Below are positions 9,398-19,574 of a stretch of 64,000 nt of DNA, one piece after another. Location of the stretch: assembly GCF_012927445.1 (NCBI RefSeq), contig NZ_JABBPD010000001.1, positions 310,001-374,000 on the forward strand, given 5' to 3'. Both the position numbers and the translations under genes were made by a program. This DNA is from Rhodoferax sp. GTDB taxonomy: Bacteria; Pseudomonadota; Gammaproteobacteria; Burkholderiales; Burkholderiaceae_C. Position 1 is the stretch's first letter. Every line of letters begins with the position of its first letter. The notes beneath the pieces are model-generated. The model made no database searches. It saw only the letters and a program-made list of their open reading frames with translations, and was not told where the DNA came from.

Positions 9398-11128
9398 TCA
9401 CACCAAAACAGCGTCGAGCCAGCCGCGCAGGCTGTTGACAAAAGCGAGGCCGGTGGCGCGCGGCAAGTCCTCGACCCGCACCACGGCTTCCGCCAGCCGC
9501 CCCTCGCGCAGGAAACGGGCGCGGCCGATGCCGTCCAGCAGCCCGCAACGCAGCGGCGGCGTCACCCAGCGCCCGTCCAGCCGCAGCGCCACGTTGCCGC
9601 GCGTGCACTCGGTAATTTCGCCCTGCCGGTTCCACAGCAGGGTGTCGAACACGCCGGACTCGTGGGGCGCAAAGGCGTCGTAATGCGCACGCCGCGTGGT
9701 CTTGAAGCGGACAAATTCACTGTCGGCCGCTTCAAACGCCGTCGCCGCCAGCGCCAGTGTGACCGGGGTTGGTATGACCTCCATCGCGTAGGCCTCGGCC
9801 TGCGCCTGTCCATGCGCATCCAGTCGCAGGCGCACGCGCCACAAACCCTGGCGATGGCTGTCAGCTAATTGCCGCAAGCAGGCTTCGACTCGCGTCGCCG
9901 CCCAGGGATAGCCAAAATGCTGGGCCGCACGGGCCAGACGTGCCAGATGCTCCGGCGCGGTGCGCAGGACGCCGTCTTCCAGCGCCATCGTCTCCAGCAG
10001 TTCGAACGGCTGGCGGGCGCGCTCCAAAAAAGCGCGCTTGTGGCGCCATTCCTGCCACTCGCCTTCGGCCGTGGCATCGGCCGTGATGCCGCTGCCAATG
10101 CCGCAGCGCAGCGCGTCGCCCTGCACCGTAACGGTGCGAATCGCCACATTGAAGGTGGCCGCGCCACCCGGCCGAACCACGCCGACGGCGCCGCAATAGA
10201 CGCCGCGCGGCTCGGGCTCCAGGCTTTTAATCATCTGCATGGCGCGCACCTTGGGCGCCCCGGTGATCGAGCCGCAGGGAAACAGGGCCGCAAACACATC
10301 AGCCAGTGTCGTGCCCGGCCGGGTGCGCGCCTCGACGTCCGACGTCATCTGCCACACGCTCGGCAACGCCTCCAGCTGGAACAGATGCGGCACCGTCACG
10401 GAAAACGGCTGGGCCACGCGCGACAAATCATTGCGGATCAGGTCGACGATCATCACGTTCTCGGCCCGCTCCTTGGCCGAGGCCAGCAGCTGGGCCGCCA
10501 GCGCCGCATCAATCTCGGCGGTGGCTCCGCGCGGGGCGGTGCCCTTCATCGGACGCGCCAGGATGCGCTCACCATCCCAGTCAAAGAACAATTCCGGCGA
10601 CACCGACAGCACCTGTTCATCGCCGGTGTCGATGAACGCGGCATACCCCCCCGGCTGCGCCCGCTGCAGCGCCATGAACAGATCGCGCGGCGCCCCCGTC
10701 AGCGTGCCGTGCAACGGCGCGGTGTAATTGAGTTGGTAGAGCTCGCCGTCCACGATGGCCCGGTGGATCTCCGCCATGCCCTGGTCAAACGCGCTGCGCG
10801 ACAGGGCCTCCTGCCACTGCGCTATCGCGCTGTTACCAACAGCCAAGTCGGGCCAGGCCTGCGGCGCGTCGTGCACGCCGAACCAGGCGAGCGGGCCGTC
10901 GGCCTCCTGCACCGCCAGCGCCGGATCAAAAGCGGCCGCCGCCTCGTAACGCAGGTAACCGACGCACCAATAACCCTGCCGCGCCAGCGCCTGCACCGCC
11001 TCCAGCAACGGCCGAACCTGCGCCGGGCGGTGCGCCACCAGCGTCTGGCGCGGGGCACCAAAGGCGCAGCGCAGGGGGTCGGCGCTCCCCGGGGTGCCGG
11101 TAGCGGCGAAATCAATCAACGTTTGCAT
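9398..11128 (-). CDS. pabBC: Fused aminodeoxychorismate synthase component I / aminodeoxychorismate lyase
   Basis: One 576-residue chain makes p-aminobenzoate for folate. Residues about 1-360 are the chorismate-binding PabB domain: PMKGT carries the lysine typical of PabB (TrpE has Ala there), and CGSITGAPK and AIRT are conserved. Residues about 370-576 resemble PabC, a fold-type IV PLP enzyme, with FKTTRR, NRQGEITECTRGN and RCGLLDGIGR. The amidotransferase PabA is not in the window. The gene converges on the P450 gene with a 10-bp gap. Its start lies 66 bp from the panB start, so the two share a divergent control region. Confidence 0.93.
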   Translation of the reverse strand: MQTLIDFAATGTPGSADPLRCAFGAPRQTLVAHRPAQVRPLLEAVQALARQGYWCVGYLRYEAAAAFDPALAVQEADGPLAWFGVHDAPQAWPDLAVGNSAIAQWQEALSRSAFDQGMAEIHRAIVDGELYQLNYTAPLHGTLTGAPRDLFMALQRAQPGGYAAFIDTGDEQVLSVSPELFFDWDGERILARPMKGTAPRGATAEIDAALAAQLLASAKERAENVMIVDLIRNDLSRVAQPFSVTVPHLFQLEALPSVWQMTSDVEARTRPGTTLADVFAALFPCGSITGAPKVRAMQMIKSLEPEPRGVYCGAVGVVRPGGAATFNVAIRTVTVQGDALRCGIGSGITADATAEGEWQEWRHKRAFLERARQPFELLETMALEDGVLRTAPEHLARLARAAQHFGYPWAATRVEACLRQLADSHRQGLWRVRLRLDAHGQAQAEAYAMEVIPTPVTLALAATAFEAADSEFVRFKTTRRAHYDAFAPHESGVFDTLLWNRQGEITECTRGNVALRLDGRWVTPPLRCGLLDGIGRARFLREGRLAEAVVRVEDLPRATGLAFVNSLRGWLDAVLV

Positions 11129-11194
11129 GGGCGTGAAGCATAGCCGGATCGACTAGACTCACGGCATCAACTGACACGTCCACCGACGCCGGCT

Positions 11195-12974
<1,780 letters not shown>

Positions 12975-13429
12975 GCCGTCGCTGGTAACAAGCTCGCCTT
13001 TCGGCACGCGCTGAGACGGCGCGCAATGTGCAGGTGTCGTTTGATCCAACCAGGGGGTCTTATCACCAAACTTTGATGCACGTCAAACTCATGCAATTCA
13101 GGCGTCCGGCCTCCTTCATTCCTTCCCGGAACGGGTTCCAGCAGCCCGGAAGAGCCCGGCGCACGATGCGATACTTGGCATGATGCAAGCGATTGATTTT
13201 GACGGGGACCGACGGCTGGCATCTGTCGACGGGGACGGCCGCCTTTCTTGGATCCCGCTGACCTGAATTTATGCAAAATCAAGCCCCAACCCCCGTTCAA
13301 CCTGCGCATAACGCTATTAATACAATAGCAAATTAAAGTAGAAGCCAAAGTTCATATCCCCCTCTGCACGTCCTTGTGCAGGTTCGCGTTAAGGTTTTCT
13401 CCCTTGCCCATGACAAGCTAAGGATCAGC
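12975..13429. other. Intergenic region of 455 bp between panC and the binding-protein gene
   Basis: No convincing coding frame. It contains one family A repeat (13282-13329), a short near-direct repeat of gacggggacc near 13200 and 13230, and a small hairpin CTGCAC-gtcctt-GTGCAG at about 13364-13381. The last 15 bases carry an AAGG ribosome site for the downstream gene. The rest shows nothing I recognise. Confidence 0.6.
13282..13329 (-). repeat. Family A 48-bp repeat, intergenic copy
   Basis: Minus-oriented copy of the dispersed element whose consensus begins gctattaaattaatagc, continues with ttgcgca and ends acgggggctagaggc. Here the palindromic core is gctattaatacaatagc, tgcgca is intact, and the C-rich end is present with changes. 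It lies in the long gap between panC and the binding-protein gene. Confidence 0.75.
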
Positions 13430-14350
13430 ATGCGTCGCACCCGTTTCATCCTCCTGTTGTTGAGTTTGCTGTTGAGCAACCCAGGCTGGGCGCAGCCCAC
13501 GCAGCGCCCTGTCATCGCCTTTGCACAAGACACCCTGAAAAATGATTTTCGCCAGGCCCAGGTCGCCGAAGTACGCGACGCGGTGGCCAAGTACCCGGAG
13601 CTCGCCTTTGTTTACGCCGATGCCCAGGGGCAAACCTCGCTGCTGATTCGTCAAATCGAACAATTCATCACGCAAAAAGTCGATGTCCTGGTGATTGGAA
13701 CCAACGACGAGCAAGCCGTGGTGCCGGTGATCAGCAAGGCCTACAAGGCCGGAATTCACGTCATCATCCTGGACCGCGGCATCAAGGGCCACGACTACTC
13801 CACCTTCATCAACTCGGACAACCTCCAGATCGGCGCCATGGGCGCCGAGTTCATTGCGAAAAAACTCAAGGGGCAAGGCCTGGTGCTGCTGTTTGAAGGT
13901 TTGCAGACCGCCGATGTGACGCAACTGCGCAGCCAGGGTTTCATGGAGGTCATGGCCAAGCATTCCGGCATCAAGGTCATCAAACGCACCGGCAATTATT
14001 TGCGCAAGGATGCGCTGCTGGAGATGGAGAAACTGCTGGCGCAGGGCATTCGGGTCGATGCCATTTTTTCTGAAAGCGACAGCATGCTCAGTGGCGCACG
14101 TCTGGCCATGCTGCAGCAGAAGGTGGACCCCAGTGCGGTCATCAGCGTCGGCTGCGACTACACCAGCGAGGCCCGCGAGGCCATCCGCAACGGCACCCAG
14201 ACCGGCTCGGTGCTGTTTCCGCTGGGGGGCACGATGGCCGTTGACATGGCGCGCAAGCTGCTGAACAAAACGGCGGTGCCACGCCACGTGGTCATTCCGG
14301 TCAAGCTCATCACGCGTGACAACGTCGAGCAGGTCTCGCCCATCTTTTGA
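13430..14350 (+). CDS. Periplasmic sugar-binding-type protein (Peripla_BP_4 / LacI-like fold)
   Basis: A 306-residue exported substrate-binding protein of the ribose/galactose-binding class. The N-terminus MRRTRFILLLLSLLLSNPGWAQ is a signal peptide with probable cleavage after AQA-type residues. The core shows VDVLVIGTNDEQAVVPVI, AGIHVIILDRG and VDAIFSESDSMLSGA, typical of two-lobed ligand binding. I chose the ATG at 13430, preceded by AAGG. No ABC permease or ATPase is adjacent; instead a membrane c-di-GMP enzyme starts within 14 bp. It may therefore act as a sensory rather than a transport protein. The ligand is unknown. Confidence 0.88.
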   Translation: MRRTRFILLLLSLLLSNPGWAQPTQRPVIAFAQDTLKNDFRQAQVAEVRDAVAKYPELAFVYADAQGQTSLLIRQIEQFITQKVDVLVIGTNDEQAVVPVISKAYKAGIHVIILDRGIKGHDYSTFINSDNLQIGAMGAEFIAKKLKGQGLVLLFEGLQTADVTQLRSQGFMEVMAKHSGIKVIKRTGNYLRKDALLEMEKLLAQGIRVDAIFSESDSMLSGARLAMLQQKVDPSAVISVGCDYTSEAREAIRNGTQTGSVLFPLGGTMAVDMARKLLNKTAVPRHVVIPVKLITRDNVEQVSPIF

Positions 14351-14364
14351 CGCGCGTGCGGCCT

Positions 14365-16881
14365 ATGAACATTTTTTTTCGCCTGCGGCGTCACCTCACT
14401 TTCAAGCTGTCACTGCTCGCCACCTTGGCCGTGATGCTGTCGGTGGTGGCGATGGGCGTGTATTTCGATATCTTTTTGCGCGAGAGTTTTCTGGAGGGCA
14501 CCCGGGTCCGGATGCAGCATGCCTATCAGCGCCTGGACTACAACCTCAACCGCATTGAAGGCGAGGTCAAAAAGGGAGCCGCCTATGCGGCGAAAGATGA
14601 GCAACTCATCGCCTCGATCGACTTGATCAACCGCTACCAGGACAAAGCCAACTACAACACGCCTTTGATTGACGAAGAGAAAAAGACACTGGCACTGGAG
14701 TTGCTCAATCGCGTGAAGCTCTCCCTCAACAACGACATGGCCTTGTATGGGCAGGACCAGGAATTGATCGCTTTTGCCAGCCGTCAGGGCGGGAGCTACC
14801 AGTTGGGTTATCTGACTTTTGTCGCGGGTCAGCCGGTGCTGTTCAAACGTCAGGAGCTGGAGCGCGAGTACCAACCGGGTGTGCTGCCGGCAGACGGCAA
14901 CATCACCCTCCAACACACCTTTCATCACCCGGATGAAAAATCAGCGACCGACGGTTTGACGACCTATCTCCGCTTGGGCGACAAGCTGGCCATCAAGAGT
15001 CACCAGAATGTGATCGACACCGGAAGCGGTCAGCGCATCGCTCATTTGGAGTTGTCCTTTGTGCTGGACAACGATTATTTCGCCCAGTTTTCCAAAGACC
15101 TGGACATTGATCTGAAACAGAGCTTTGAGAGCTCTTTTGCCGCCCAGGCGCGCCTCCTGGGCAGCCACACCAATGCCGAATTACTGAGCGTGTCGCAGAC
15201 GACGGATCAGTACCTTGGCGTGATGAAAAAGGACACCCTTAACAGCCCGGTCTATTTCACCGTCACGCTCGACAAGACCCGTGAAAATGCGCGCATCAAC
15301 ACCCAGCGGTTTCAGTTTATTCTGTTGATGGTGGCGATTGCCGGGTGCATCTTGCTGCTCACCCGTTTTGTTTTTCAGCGCAGCCTGGCCCGGCCGCTGG
15401 GTCGGTTGATGGCGCAGATTCGCCAGATCCAGCAAGGCGACTACGCCGAGTTGCCAGCGCTCACCACCGGCGATGAGCTGGAAGAAGCGTTCACCAGTGT
15501 CAATAAACTGGCGGTGGCCGTCTGTGAGCGCGAGTCGGCCCTGGAGCTGGCGCGCCGCAATGAGCACTACAACTCGATGCATGACGCCCTCACCGGGCTG
15601 CCCAATCGCCGCTTCTTTGATCAGCGCTTGCTGCAAGCGCTCGATTCGGCCCGCCGCAACCAGAGTCAACTGGCCGTGGTATTTCTCGATCTGGATCAGT
15701 TCAAGCAGGTCAATGACACCTTGGGGCACGCCATTGGCGACGACTTGCTGGTGCAGTCGGCCCAACGCATGCAGGCCTGTGTGCGCAGCGCCGACACCCT
15801 GGTGCGCTTCGGCGGTGACGAATTTTTGGTGCTGATCGAAAACGTACGCGACCCGGCTGAAGTGGCCTTGGTGGTCGGTCAGTACCTGGCCCTGTTTCAT
15901 CAGCCCTTCCTGTGTGAGGAGCATGAACTCAGCATCACCGCGAGCATGGGCGTCGCCATGTACCCGCAGGATGGCGAAGACAAAGTGACCTTGCTCAAAC
16001 ACGCCGACCTGGCGGTCTACAAAGCCAAGGAGAGCGGGCGCGATACCTTCAGTTTTTTCTCAGCCAACTTGTCCCAGCTTGCCAGCATCCGCGCAGGCAT
16101 GATTCATGACCTCAAACTGGCGATCGAGGCCGGTAATCAGTTTGAGCTGTATTACCAACCGAAGGTCAGCGCCGTCAGCGGGCAAGTGGTGGCGGCGGAG
16201 GCCTTGATCCGCTGGAACAGGCCCGGTTGTGGCTTGGTGCCGCCCTTTCAATTTATTCCCCTGTCCGAAGAGAGCCGCCAAATCATCCCGATTGGCGACT
16301 GGGTCATCGGCCAGGCTTGTCAGGATCTGGCCGGGTTGAATGCCCAGGGCATTGTCCTGCAGCACCTCAGCATGAATGTCTCGAACGTGCAACTGCGCGG
16401 ACACGACCTGCTGGCCGTGCTGGACCAGGCGATCAAGCAAAACGACCTGCAGGCGCGGCAGATTGAACTGGAGATCACCGAGAGCTACATCGCCCAGGAT
16501 GCGGGCCTGGCGATCGAGTCGCTGCACGCGTTCCGCGCCATGGGTCTGCAGCTGGCCATTGACGACTTTGGCACCGGCTACTCATCACTGAGCTACCTGC
16601 AAAAACTGCCATTTACGCGCCTCAAAATCGACAAGTCGTTTATTGATGGGCTGCCGGATGACCAGGACAGTGTGGCGATCACCAGCGCAATCATCGGGCT
16701 GGCCAAAAACTTTGGCCTGGCGGTGACAGCCGAGGGGGTTGAGCGGGCGGATCAGCTGGCGTTCTTGCGGCAAGCGCAGTGCGGCGAAATCCAGGGCTAT
16801 TTCTACGCCCGGCCGATGCCCTTGGCAGAATTCATTGCGTTTTATCGCGACGCCCTCAATTCGAGCAAAATCGACCTCTAG
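14365..16881 (+). CDS. Membrane-bound GGDEF-EAL protein with HAMP and periplasmic sensor domain
   Basis: An 838-residue c-di-GMP enzyme. A membrane segment at about residues 14-36, a periplasmic domain of about 280 residues, a second membrane segment at about 318-340 (FILLMVAIAGCILLLTRFVF) and a HAMP linker precede GGDEF (about 405-570) and EAL (about 585-830). RFGGDEF is intact, as are AEALIRW, ELEITES, DDFGTGYSSLSYL, DKSFI and AEGVE, so both synthesis and hydrolysis look possible. I chose the ATG at 14365; a TTG at 14347 overlaps the previous stop. Its stop codon TAG lies within a family A repeat. Its coupling to a binding protein suggests ligand control from the periplasm. Confidence 0.9.
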   Translation: MNIFFRLRRHLTFKLSLLATLAVMLSVVAMGVYFDIFLRESFLEGTRVRMQHAYQRLDYNLNRIEGEVKKGAAYAAKDEQLIASIDLINRYQDKANYNTPLIDEEKKTLALELLNRVKLSLNNDMALYGQDQELIAFASRQGGSYQLGYLTFVAGQPVLFKRQELEREYQPGVLPADGNITLQHTFHHPDEKSATDGLTTYLRLGDKLAIKSHQNVIDTGSGQRIAHLELSFVLDNDYFAQFSKDLDIDLKQSFESSFAAQARLLGSHTNAELLSVSQTTDQYLGVMKKDTLNSPVYFTVTLDKTRENARINTQRFQFILLMVAIAGCILLLTRFVFQRSLARPLGRLMAQIRQIQQGDYAELPALTTGDELEEAFTSVNKLAVAVCERESALELARRNEHYNSMHDALTGLPNRRFFDQRLLQALDSARRNQSQLAVVFLDLDQFKQVNDTLGHAIGDDLLVQSAQRMQACVRSADTLVRFGGDEFLVLIENVRDPAEVALVVGQYLALFHQPFLCEEHELSITASMGVAMYPQDGEDKVTLLKHADLAVYKAKESGRDTFSFFSANLSQLASIRAGMIHDLKLAIEAGNQFELYYQPKVSAVSGQVVAAEALIRWNRPGCGLVPPFQFIPLSEESRQIIPIGDWVIGQACQDLAGLNAQGIVLQHLSMNVSNVQLRGHDLLAVLDQAIKQNDLQARQIELEITESYIAQDAGLAIESLHAFRAMGLQLAIDDFGTGYSSLSYLQKLPFTRLKIDKSFIDGLPDDQDSVAITSAIIGLAKNFGLAVTAEGVERADQLAFLRQAQCGEIQGYFYARPMPLAEFIAFYRDALNSSKIDL

Positions 16882-16921
16882 CCCCCGTGCAGCCTGCGAA
16901 AGTAGCTATAGATTAAATAGC
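16875..16921 (-). repeat. Family A repeat supplying the stop codon of the GGDEF-EAL gene
   Basis: Minus-oriented copy: cctctagcccccgtgc at one end and gctatagattaaatagc at the other, with tgcgaaagta between. The ctctag segment provides the TAG stop of the GGDEF-EAL gene at 16879-16881, and the element ends 4 bp before the nadA stop. It fills the convergent intergenic gap and may serve as a bidirectional terminator-like hairpin. Confidence 0.8.
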
Positions 16922-16924
16922 AGC

Positions 16925-18061
16925 TTACGCAGCGCCGATATGCGGAACCAGACTCCCTGCCACTTGTCCGGCCTTGAGCGCGGCGGTAAATGCCAGCATG
17001 CGGTCAATCGGCTGCCGGGCGCGCCGGCCCAGCGCGGGATCGACGTGAATCTCGTTGGCACCGGTTTCCAGCACCCGGGCGACGTCCGCCAGCCCGTTCA
17101 TGGCCATCCACGGGCAATGAGCGCAACTCTTGCAGGTGGCGCTGTTGCCAGCGGTGGGCGCCTCCAGAAACACCTTGGCCGGATTGAGGGTGCGCAGCTT
17201 GTGCATCATGCCGTTGTCGGTGGCGACGATGAACTCATGGGCGTCCATCTCCCGCGCCGCTTTCAAAATGGCCGAGGTCGATCCGACCGCATCGGCCAGC
17301 GCCACGACGTCAGCCGGTGACTCCGGGTGCACCAGCACTTTGGCACCGGGATGCGCCTTCATCAGCGCTTGCAGTTCAAACGCCTTGAACTCGTCGTGCA
17401 CGATGCAGGAGCCGCCCCACATCACCATGTCGGCGCCGGTCTCGCGCTGGATGTAGCCACCCAGATGCCGATCGGGCGCCCACAGGATTTTTTCGCCTTT
17501 TTCTTTCAGGGCGCGCACGATGTCCAGTGCACAGCTCGACGTCACTAGCCAGTCCGCCCGCGCCTTCACGGCTGCGCTGGTATTGGCGTAGACCACTACC
17601 GTGCGGTCCGGGTGGGCGTCGCAGAAGGCGCTGAACTCGTCAATCGGGCAACCCAGATCGAGCGAACAGGTGGCGTCCAGGTCCGGCATCAGGACGTGTT
17701 TTTCCGGCGAGAGAATCTTGGAGGTCTCGCCCATGAAGCGCACCCCCGAAACAAGTAGCGTGGTCGCCGGATGGTCGCGGCCAAAGCGGGCCATCTCCAG
17801 CGAATCGCTGACGATACCGCCGGTTTCTTCGGCCAGGTCCTGCAAATCCGGGTGCACGTAGTAGTGCGACACCATCACCGCATTGCGCTCTTTCAGCAAG
17901 CGGCGGATTTTGTCTTTCAACGCGGCGCGCTCGGCCGGGCCCGGCTCGACCGGGACGCGGGCCCAGGCGTGCTTGGTGGCACAGACCGAGGCACTGGCCG
18001 TCGCGTCTTGCAGCGGCTGTTCGTATTCAACATCCATCACAGAATTAGGGGTAGCAGTCAT
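16925..18061 (-). CDS. nadA: Quinolinate synthase A
   Basis: NadA condenses iminoaspartate (from NadB) with dihydroxyacetone phosphate to quinolinate, using a [4Fe-4S] cluster. The 378-residue protein shows [13 protein letters not shown] near the N-terminus, [12 protein letters not shown], and cysteines in [12 protein letters not shown] and [11 protein letters not shown] as candidate cluster ligands. It lies 12 bp downstream of nadC on the minus strand, and a strong AGGAG ribosome site overlaps the end of nadC, so nadC and nadA are one transcription unit. Confidence 0.96.
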   Translation of the reverse strand: MTATPNSVMDVEYEQPLQDATASASVCATKHAWARVPVEPGPAERAALKDKIRRLLKERNAVMVSHYYVHPDLQDLAEETGGIVSDSLEMARFGRDHPATTLLVSGVRFMGETSKILSPEKHVLMPDLDATCSLDLGCPIDEFSAFCDAHPDRTVVVYANTSAAVKARADWLVTSSCALDIVRALKEKGEKILWAPDRHLGGYIQRETGADMVMWGGSCIVHDEFKAFELQALMKAHPGAKVLVHPESPADVVALADAVGSTSAILKAAREMDAHEFIVATDNGMMHKLRTLNPAKVFLEAPTAGNSATCKSCAHCPWMAMNGLADVARVLETGANEIHVDPALGRRARQPIDRMLAFTAALKAGQVAGSLVPHIGAA

Positions 18062-18073
18062 TACAGCTCCTGG

Positions 18074-18955
18074 TCAAGCAGTTAAGTCGGCAATAAATCG
18101 CATTGAAAAATCGGTAGCTTGAACATCTTTGGTCAGGGCGCCGATCGAGATGCGGTCTACTCCGGTGGCCGCAATATCGCGCACCGTAGACAGATTCACG
18201 CCGCCCGACACTTCCAGAATCGCCCGCCCGGCGTTGAGTTGCACCGCCTCCCGCAGGGTGGCCAGGCTCATGTTGTCGAGCAGCACCATGCTGGCGCCAG
18301 CGTTCAAAGCCTCCTTCAGTTGGGCCAGGGTTTCCACCTCGATCTCGACAAACTTGGCGCTGGGCGCCACCAGGGCGGCGCGTGCCAGCACGGCCGTGAC
18401 ACTGCCCGCGGCGGCAATGTGGTTTTCCTTGATCAGGACGGCGTCGTACAAGCCAATCCGGTGGTTGGTGCCGCCGCCGGTGCGCACCGCGTATTTTTGC
18501 GCCAGGCGCAGGCCCGGCAGCGTCTTGCGCGTGTCCACAATTTGCGCCCGGTTGCCCGGCACGCTCTGCACGGCATCGACATAGCTGGCCGTTTTGGTCG
18601 CGACGGCGCTGAGCAGTTGCAAAAAATTGAGCGCGGTGCGCTCCGCCGTCAACAAGGCGCGGGCCGAACCTTCCATCTCCAGCACGACCTGGTCGGGCGT
18701 ACAACGCTGGCCTTCCTGCACGCGCCACGTGAGGCGCACCTCCGGGTCCACTTGCTGCAACGCGGCCTGGGCCCACGGAATGCCGCAAATGACCGCCGCT
18801 TCGCGCGCCAGCACATGGGCCCGGGCGCGGCGAGTCGGGTCAATCAGGCCCGCGGTCAGGTCACCGGCGCCGACATCTTCCTGCAGCGCACGCGCCGCAT
18901 CCAGGCGGGCCAGTTCAGCCACGGCGGCGTCGGAAAAATCAAAAAATGAGGTCAT
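18074..18955 (-). CDS. nadC: Nicotinate-nucleotide pyrophosphorylase (carboxylating)
   Basis: NadC (quinolinate phosphoribosyltransferase) converts quinolinate and PRPP to nicotinate mononucleotide. From the ATG at 18955 it has 293 residues, close to the 297 of E. coli. Conserved segments are [61 protein letters not shown] and the C-terminal ISIGALT. An in-frame ATG 24 bp upstream (18979) would add eight residues; neither start has a convincing ribosome site. First gene of nadC-nadA. Confidence 0.95.
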   Translation of the reverse strand: MTSFFDFSDAAVAELARLDAARALQEDVGAGDLTAGLIDPTRRARAHVLAREAAVICGIPWAQAALQQVDPEVRLTWRVQEGQRCTPDQVVLEMEGSARALLTAERTALNFLQLLSAVATKTASYVDAVQSVPGNRAQIVDTRKTLPGLRLAQKYAVRTGGGTNHRIGLYDAVLIKENHIAAAGSVTAVLARAALVAPSAKFVEIEVETLAQLKEALNAGASMVLLDNMSLATLREAVQLNAGRAILEVSGGVNLSTVRDIAATGVDRISIGALTKDVQATDFSMRFIADLTA

Positions 18956-19030
18956 GGTGAGAAGCTTAGTGGCATTCATTCAGAAGGGGGAATTCGTCGC
19001 TGGCATGGGCCGCTGGGCAGCGTTCATGAC

Positions 19031-19079
19031 GCTATTAAATAAATAGCTACTTGCGCAGGTGCGACGGGGGCTAGAGGCC
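19031..19079 (+). repeat. Family A repeat, best-preserved plus-oriented copy
   Basis: A nearly consensus copy: gctattaaataaatagc, then tacttgcgca, a short spacer and gacgggggctagaggcc. It lies between the nadC start and the DUF1854 stop, ending 7 bp before the latter. This copy is the reference I used to recognise the others. Confidence 0.88.
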
Positions 19080-19085
19080 AATTTC

Positions 19086-19574
19086 TTATAAAAATCGGTC
19101 CAAAATCTTTTGACTCTCTTTGTTCAGGTTCGCGCGGTCCCGAATCAGGAACTGGATGCCGTGCGAGTCCGTCACCAGCAGAATGGTCGGCCCGACGCGG
19201 CGAATGTCCTCACCGCCGCGCAGCACAAAACGGGTTTCGCCGCGGTCGGTCAAGACGCGCCAGGTGCAGGGCGTGGAAAAGCTGGTGACACTGGCAATGG
19301 TCAGAATTTCGGGCATGAACTCCCGCGTTTCCAGTTCTTCCCGGATCAGCTGCTGGATCGGGGCAGGCACCGCCGACAGGCGGTCAATCCACGCCACCTC
19401 ATGGCCATCGGTGTGCACCATGCCAATGCCGTCCTCCGGCGACTGGATCGGGAAGGCCCGTACCGGCACCACGCCCTCAAAAACCTCCCCCTCGGCGGTG
19501 GTCAGGGTGAGCCGGCCAAAGGCATTGCGGGAGAGCTGAAAATGGCTTGTAGTCATGGCAGTGGTCGCGTTCAT
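19086..19574 (-). CDS. DUF1854 family protein coupled to an ABC transporter
   Basis: A 162-residue protein without signal or membrane segments, matching my recollection of the DUF1854 family, which in Burkholderiales lies beside an ABC transporter and cyanophycin synthetases. Visible blocks are GRLTLTTAEGEVFEGVVPVRAF, GHEVAWIDRL and a C-terminal GIQFLIRDRANLNKESQKILDRF. Its ATG overlaps the stop of the ABC transporter gene (ATGA), so the two are translated together. No enzymatic motif is evident. A role as an accessory subunit of the transporter is inferred only from the coupling. Confidence 0.82.
   Translation of the reverse strand: MNATTAMTTSHFQLSRNAFGRLTLTTAEGEVFEGVVPVRAFPIQSPEDGIGMVHTDGHEVAWIDRLSAVPAPIQQLIREELETREFMPEILTIASVTSFSTPCTWRVLTDRGETRFVLRGGEDIRRVGPTILLVTDSHGIQFLIRDRANLNKESQKILDRFL

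Noticed and set aside
9869..11143. A 424-codon plus-strand frame opposite pabBC
   Set aside because: Arg/Gly/His-rich shadow; the fusion enzyme on the minus strand is complete.
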